A stretch of 38,034 nucleotides of DNA, from NCBI GenBank assembly GCA_003565155.1, contig PXDB01000022.1, positions 1-38,034 on the forward strand, given 5' to 3'. The position numbers and the translations under genes were made by a program. The notes below the pieces were generated by a model. That model searched no databases and was not told where the DNA came from. It worked only from the letters and a program-made list of their open reading frames with translations. Positions 37,802-38,034 of the stretch are shown here, piece after piece. How positions within the stretch are numbered: the first letter of the stretch is position 1; each line of letters opens with the position of its first letter. This DNA comes from Nitriliruptoraceae bacterium. Its GTDB lineage: Bacteria > Actinomycetota > Nitriliruptoria > Nitriliruptorales > Nitriliruptoraceae.

Positions 37802-38034
37802 ATGCTGAGCCTCAGGCACCTGGTGCGACGCTTCGGCGACGTGCTAGCGGTCGACGACGTCTCCTTCGACGTCCCCGAGGGGCGCATCGTTGGGTTCCTC
37901 GGCCGTAACGGCGCCGGCAAGACCACCACCATGCGGCTGGTGCTCGGCGTCCCGGAACCCGAGCGGGGAGAGATCCGCTCCCGGGGTGCACCGGTCGACC
38001 ACCGCACACGTCTGAGGTCCGGGTACATGCTCGA
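37802..38034 (+). CDS. ABC transporter ATP-binding protein, 3' end outside window
   Basis: The first 77 residues of an ATPase: a beta-rich start LSLRHLVRRFGDVLAVDDVSFDV, Walker A GRNGAGKTTT and the start of the Q-loop region (GYMLE, where the family often has GYLPEERGLYP). ATG at 37802 follows GGAGG by six bases. The remainder, including the signature and Walker B, lies beyond the window. It is divergent from the BTAD activator, which could be its regulator. Confidence 0.85.
   Translation, partial: MLSLRHLVRRFGDVLAVDDVSFDVPEGRIVGFLGRNGAGKTTTMRLVLGVPEPERGEIRSRGAPVDHRTRLRSGYML

Noticed and set aside
1-38034. CRISPR arrays, tRNA, rRNA or riboswitches
   Set aside because: No regularly spaced repeats, cloverleaf-like or conserved RNA motifs were recognised by eye; a covariance-model search would be decisive.

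Overview
The window is very GC-rich (most codons end in G or C). It has dense overlapping operons, a PucR-type regulator, a BTAD/AfsR-like regulator, DesK/NarL two-component genes and at least one leaderless-looking promoter. This points to an actinobacterium, possibly a deep-branching lineage such as Nitriliruptoria, but the class is a guess. No rRNA, tRNA, CRISPR array or intact insertion sequence was seen.

Left part (1-12.5 kb): the 3' end of an unknown acidic protein, an alpha/beta hydrolase, a small membrane methyltransferase, a PP2C phosphatase, then a coupled HDOD / PAS-GGDEF-EAL pair for cyclic-di-GMP signalling. Divergent from these is a PfkA-family phosphofructokinase. Next come three amide-bond hydrolases of different folds: a penicillin-acylase-family Ntn-hydrolase, an amidase-signature enzyme and a choloylglycine-hydrolase-family enzyme. 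A small membrane protein lies between the last two.

Centre (12.8-22 kb): a PucR-type regulator is coupled to an acyl-CoA synthetase and followed by an alpha/beta hydrolase. A six-gene operon then follows in which every junction is a 4-base ATGA overlap: UbiA prenyltransferase, geranylgeranyl-reductase-type flavoprotein, type III polyketide synthase, ICMT-like methyltransferase, second flavoprotein (probable hydroxylase) and isopentenyl-diphosphate isomerase. Its content matches the logic of the alkyl-O-dihydrogeranyl-methoxyhydroquinone (agq) pathway described in Actinoplanes, with reductase and isomerase genes added. It is the best candidate here for a new biosynthetic system: a prenylated, methylated phenolic lipid or quinol. 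Convergent with it is an 867-residue protein that fuses an N-terminal P-loop kinase to a GH13 sucrose-phosphorylase-like domain.

Right part (24.8-38 kb): a frameshifted lipoprotein gene, an MFS transporter, a decayed TetR gene running into an unrelated membrane-protein fragment, and two divergent ABC-exporter operons. One ABC operon is led by a YtrA-type GntR regulator with a perfect palindromic operator. The other encodes ATPase, permease, a DesK-like kinase with a shortened catalytic core, and a NarL response regulator. After these come an SRPBCC protein, a helix-hairpin-helix remnant, a two-helix membrane miniprotein, a large BTAD/AAA transcriptional activator on the minus strand and the start of another ABC ATPase cut by the window end.
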